DNA from: Terana coerulea
Lineage: Eukaryota > Basidiomycota > Agaricomycetes > Polyporales > Phanerochaetaceae
Reading direction: 5' to 3'
Assembly: GCA_024811115.1 (NCBI GenBank)
Contig: JAKOGH010000740.1
Coordinates: forward strand, 248,001-312,000
DNA: 64,000 bases
The notes below the pieces were generated by a model. It was not told the DNA's origin. It made no database searches and saw nothing but the letters and a program-made list of their open reading frames with translations. Positions 60,717 through 64,000 of this stretch are shown one piece after another. Made by a program: the position numbers and the translations under genes. Position 1 is the first letter of the stretch. The number at the start of each line of letters is the position of its first letter.

Positions 60717-60798
60717 GGGCACTTGGCACAGTGGTAGCGCGCACGCTTCGCATTTGTGCATTTGCGTGAGGTCGGGAGTTCAATCCTCCCAGTGTCCA
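60717..60798 (+). tRNA. tRNA-Ala(CGC) with a short intron
   Basis: Acceptor stem GGGCACT pairs with AGTGTCC (one G-T pair), discriminator A. T arm GGGAG-TTCAATC-CTCCC is perfect. Anticodon stem CACGC/GCGTG encloses a 17-nt loop, best read as a 7-nt loop with anticodon CGC plus a 10-nt intron after position 37. The D arm (GGCAC..GCGC) has one A-C mismatch, so a degraded copy cannot be excluded. Found by eye; not scored. Confidence 0.75.
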
Positions 60799-60870
60799 TT
60801 GGCGGGTTCATAGAGTGGTCTTTTTGTCAACCATCTGACAGATTTGACTTCAGCTGCAGTACGTCACTCA

Positions 60871-60878
60871 GTTGTAAG
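60871..60878 (+). repeat. Left 8-bp target-site duplication
   Basis: GTTGTAAG directly abuts the left terminal inverted repeat and recurs at 61626-61633 after the right one. Confidence 0.8.
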
Positions 60879-61625
60879 TAAGGCTCCAACCCTTTACTTT
60901 TCCTTTACAAAATATTTGTAGTTAAAGAGTAAAGAGTAAATAAAGGGTAGTAAACAGTTTATAAAGAGTAAAGACTACTTTGTAAAGTGTTTCCAGCATC
61001 CACACCAAGTCCAGATCTGCAGAATGTATTCTTAGTTACCCACAAAGCCACAAATAAATGTTCAGATTTTCAACTACTGCAGTTCCGGTGTGGTTTAATG
61101 AGAAGGAGGTTTTGTCGATGTCAAAGCAGAACATTTTTGCTTGCACCGACGGCCGGGCTGAATCCAAGAGCAGGACTCAGAAATTGTTCAGCAAGGAGCC
61201 ATATCAGGAGTGTCTGAGTAGCCTCCTATCAACTATTGGCAGCAACTATCACTGCTGACGTTATCACTGCACCATTATGAAGTTGTTGGTTCAGCATCAA
61301 ACGAGCTCGAGCACCTAGTAGGGCAATATCTCCGAGCTTTATCTGCCACTCGCTATAGCAGTGCGTCCGAGTCCGTGCTGCATGTTTGGACTTGTCCAAG
61401 ATGTTGGCACTATCAGACATGTTGTTGCTGCACAACAGTCTACACCTACATTATTGTCTAGATGCTTGCAGCAATGAAGTACATGCCCTGGGCGACTGGA
61501 TACTCTTTACATACTCTTTACTAAACAGTTTACATTCCTTTCACGGCTGTTTTGTAGTTTAAAGGTAAAGGTAAAGGGTTGTAAAGAGTTTAAAAGAGTA
61601 ATTAAAGTAAATGGTTGGAGCCTTA
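60879..61625. mobile_element. Non-autonomous hAT-type DNA transposon (MITE-like)
   Basis: 747 bp. The left end begins TAAGGCTCCAACC followed by CTTTACTTT; the reverse complement of the right end reads TAAGGCTCCAACC then ATTTACTTT, one mismatch in 22. An exact 8-bp duplication (GTTGTAAG) flanks it. Eight-bp duplications with short inverted ends point to the hAT superfamily. Both subterminal zones carry many copies of TAAAGAGT-like words, as hAT transposase binding sites often do. The interior has no credible transposase frame, so it would need a helper in trans. Confidence 0.85.
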
Positions 61626-61633
61626 GTTGTAAG
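61626..61633 (+). repeat. Right 8-bp target-site duplication
   Basis: GTTGTAAG, identical to 60871-60878. Confidence 0.8.
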
Positions 61634-63045
61634 TACTTACACTTTCCGGCAAGGCGGCGCCAGCTGAGTAGTGTATGTACACCACCGGGCGGTGGCAAGG
61701 CTGGCGCAACCTTGGCTGGGGTCCGGATCAGACCCGGTCTCCGATCCTGTTATCAGTCCCATACCAGGGGTGGCAGTGAGGGAAATGAGCACATCTTGTT
61801 CCAGGCTTCCCTTTCGGCAGGTTGCTTCAGGTTGGGACCAAGGCCGCGTCAGCCTGCTTGCAAGGGCAATCCAAGCTCATCGCGCTTAGCGCCATCCTCA
61901 GGTTTGCCGGAAGCTTGCTGCCTCATGTACCATATATGGTAATCCTCTTCAAACATAACCGCATTATCATGATAAAATCATATTTATTATTGAGCAGATA
62001 TGATAGATGTTAACATTTGTACGGTAGTCTACATTGGTTTGCGCTAGGAGTCCATAGTTATATTGCTCACCTTTGTAGAGGCCAAGTGCCACTGATTTAA
62101 GACCAGAGTGACACTTTGGTGGGATATTGGTCATTGAGAATAGAGCTCGCGAAGAAGCTATCCTGGAATATGATCTAAAGGTAGAGTCAATGATCAGAGC
62201 ATGCGCAAGTAAGAGAGCACACTCACTAGGAAAGTATCGCATATCCCACCATCCTCAGTAAGTATTAGGATACTACAAGCAACAAGCGAGAGGGGTCGTC
62301 AGCGAAGAAGCGAGGACAACTTGGTCGCAAGACTCACATGGTAAGTACTTGAGCGATATTCCAGCCTGAGCTCAAGAGCATGTTGCTGGACTACGCCAGG
62401 TCTAGACACCTTGTTCCCATATGTGGCATGCTAACAGGTATACTTTTGAGCGCAACTACAACAACAGTAGCGTGCAGGTACTTACCAAATAGTAGACCAG
62501 GTTCATATCTTCAATTTGATGGTCCTTGGAATGAGACAGCTGAACAGGCAGTCAAGGATGAGATGCTGGGCATGCGTGCGTCTTGATGTGCTGGTTCTGT
62601 TGGTCTGACCTGGTAGACATATGAGCTGGGAGCAGGGCAGTCATAGTTCACCTACCCTAGACCCGTCCTCAAGCCACACTTCGAACTCTTCAAGGTTGTG
62701 GTTGCTGCCCGGCGGTTTGGTGAGGGTGAAGGTCGTGGGGAGCGCGTCAACAAAAGATTCCCTTACTTGCAAAAACTTAAGGCTCAGTGAGTCGCTGGAC
62801 ATCGATGGCTAGGATCGATGACGGAAGTCGCTACAGACTCTGGAGGAGGTGAATCCAACCCTGGCGAACAGAGTCTGAAGCGAGGCAGAGCAGGCAGCCT
62901 GGATCAAGCTGAGAGAGGGGGCAAACCAAGGGCTGAGAGTTGTGAGCCTGCTCCAGGCTGGTGATCGGTATCTCCGGCGGGTCCGACCAAGAGGCGACCA
63001 AAAGTCGAGCGTCGTACACTGACCTCTTAAGCGCGCGTAGAGATA
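61634..63045. other. Repeat-rich gap, no gene
   Basis: No protein gene or RNA recognised. It includes short frames (for example 62380-62586) without motifs. Likely decayed transposon sequence, but I see no ends to define an element. Confidence 0.4.
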
Positions 63046-63335
63046 CTACGGTTGCCGAGCAGGGTCAGGCTTATTGCACGAGTTCGAGTCCGAAGATCAA
63101 GCGCTTGATGCGAGTTTGATGGCGCATCACGCCGCCTCCGAAAACTGGGATCAGCCGATTTGGCCGTTTTGCATGTGCCAGTGTAAATTGTTGCCTTCAG
63201 AGAGCTGAAAATGGTATGTTCTGAGATGCTAGGAGGCATATAAGATGCTAAGTGCACGAAATTTGAGGACGGCGCTTGGGCGCTTACTTTCGGACTTGCC
63301 CGAGTGAGCCGCTACGCCTCCTGATCTGGCAATTT
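63046..63335 (+). repeat. Left arm of fold-back element
   Basis: Inverted copy of 63643-63932; possible A box 63052-63063 and B box 63081-63091. Confidence 0.85.
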
Positions 63336-63642
63336 CTTGATGAGTATCAAGTTAAAGCGGACTGCCAGTAGGATATGAATGCTCAACAATCAGTCTGCTA
63401 CCTTGCTGTTTATCCAATTGATTTAATTACTTCATAATAGCAAGGATGTGATAGAAAACGAAAAGCGCAGGTAACTGTATTAATAACCACTTGGCGCTAA
63501 GTGCTATAGCACATGCACCTATTTTCTTGGTATATTCCGCAATAGCAAGATGCAATCATAGCCTTACATTAGCCACGTCAACGGACATTGGCACTGTTCT
63601 CGTCATAGCTTGTGCTTTGCAATTGATCTGGTACTTATCATA

Positions 63643-63932
63643 AAATTGCCAAATCAGGAGGCGTAGCGGCTCACTCGGGCAAGTCCGAAAGTAAGCGCCC
63701 AAGCGCCGTCCTCAAATTTCGTGCACTTAGCATCTTATATGCCTCCTAGCATCTCAGAACATACCATTTTCAGCTCTCTGAAGGCAACAATTTACACTGG
63801 CACATGCAAAACGGCCAAATCGGCTGATCCCAGTTTTCGGAGGCGACGTGATGCGCCATCAAACTCGCATCAAGCGCTTGATCTTCGGACTCGAACTCGT
63901 GCAATAAGCCTGACCCTGCTCGGCAACCGTAG
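63643..63932 (-). repeat. Right arm of fold-back element
   Basis: Inverted copy of 63046-63335 with two C/T differences, one of them at a CpG. Confidence 0.85.
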
Positions 63933-64000
63933 ATACCAACTTTGTGTGGATGTAGCTCATCGAGCTCTCATCCGTTCGCCTTCGGAACTCCACAAAGGGA

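Larger units (their letters stand above)
63046..63932. mobile_element. Fold-back element with 290-bp inverted arms
   Basis: Left arm 63046-63335 and right arm 63643-63932 are reverse complements that differ at two positions (both C/T). A 307-bp AT-rich spacer separates them. Each arm starts, from its outer end, CTACGGTTGCCGAGCAGGG and about 35 nt in carries AGTTCGAGTCC, like Pol III A and B boxes of tRNA-derived SINEs; the spacing between them (about 17 nt) is shorter than in a tRNA. A 3-bp ATA lies at both outer flanks, too short to be decisive. Two tail-to-tail SINEs or one MITE with long inverted repeats both fit. Confidence 0.75.

Noticed and set aside
1..64000. CRISPR arrays, bacterial operons, integrated virus
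   Set aside because: No regularly spaced repeats, no ribosome-binding-site-driven gene strings, and no viral replicase or capsid motifs; all genes are eukaryotic with introns.

Overview
The window is nuclear DNA from a filamentous basidiomycete, most likely an Agaricomycete. Genes are closely packed on both strands and cut by many short introns (mostly 45-65 bp, GT-AG). The content includes a Clp1-like clamp-cell developmental protein, a NoxA NADPH oxidase, pectin-degrading GH28 enzymes, a UstYa-type protein and two paralogous multi-pass membrane proteins. I cannot name the species. All exon boundaries below were joined by eye from reading frame, splice signals and family motifs.

Layout. 0.6-1.8 kb: bZIP regulator (-). 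1.9-5.2 kb: GC-rich stretch without a convincing gene. 5.2-7.1 kb: GNAT acetyltransferase (-) and a doubtful small gene (-). 7.2-9.4 kb: NoxA (-). 10.3-12.2 kb: exo-polygalacturonase-like GH28 (-), with a GC-AG intron, a 20-nt exon and a frame break. 12.8-16.5 kb: large FHA protein with Ki-67-like short repeats (+). 17.1-18.1 kb: Clp1-like (-). 18.8-20.3 kb: probable mitochondrial protein of unknown function (-). 20.9-21.9 kb: universal stress protein (-). 22.2-23.1 kb: WW-domain protein (+). 23.4-25.0 kb: NOP53 (-). 25.6-26.3 kb: UstYa-family protein (+). 26.6-31.1 kb: two paralogous membrane proteins (-). 33.7-39.6 kb: two paralogous secreted endopolygalacturonases (+). 39.8-42.6 kb: complex I 75/78-kDa subunit (-). 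43.0-44.7 kb: 2OG-Fe(II)-oxygenase-like protein (-). 45.5-47.7 kb: GT90/CAP10 glycosyltransferase (-). 48.3-50.7 kb: AMSH-type JAMM deubiquitinase (+). 51.0-52.8 kb: carnosine/histidine N-methyltransferase family (+). 52.9-55.0 kb: inositol/sugar MFS transporter (-). 55.8-57.0 kb: ISY1 splicing factor (+). 57.2-58.3 kb: Ccc1/VIT1 metal transporter (-). 59.2-60.2 kb: single-pass membrane protein (+).

The last 3.7 kb is different: AT-richer and without a convincing protein gene. It holds an intron-containing tRNA-Ala(CGC), a 747-bp non-autonomous element with terminal inverted repeats and a perfect 8-bp target duplication (hAT type), and an 887-bp fold-back with two 290-bp arms that differ at only two positions and carry Pol III-like boxes.

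Most genes are unrelated housekeeping functions. Loose themes are plant cell-wall pectin breakdown (three GH28 genes plus a sugar transporter) and development (NoxA, Clp1-like). A recurring oddity is that seven family-conserved coding junctions, in six genes, read correctly only if one extra base is skipped. A seventh gene has a 7-bp insertion. Many other genes here are intact. Because the single-base events are all insertions, and several lie in short homopolymers, sequencing error is the simplest explanation, but it needs testing.
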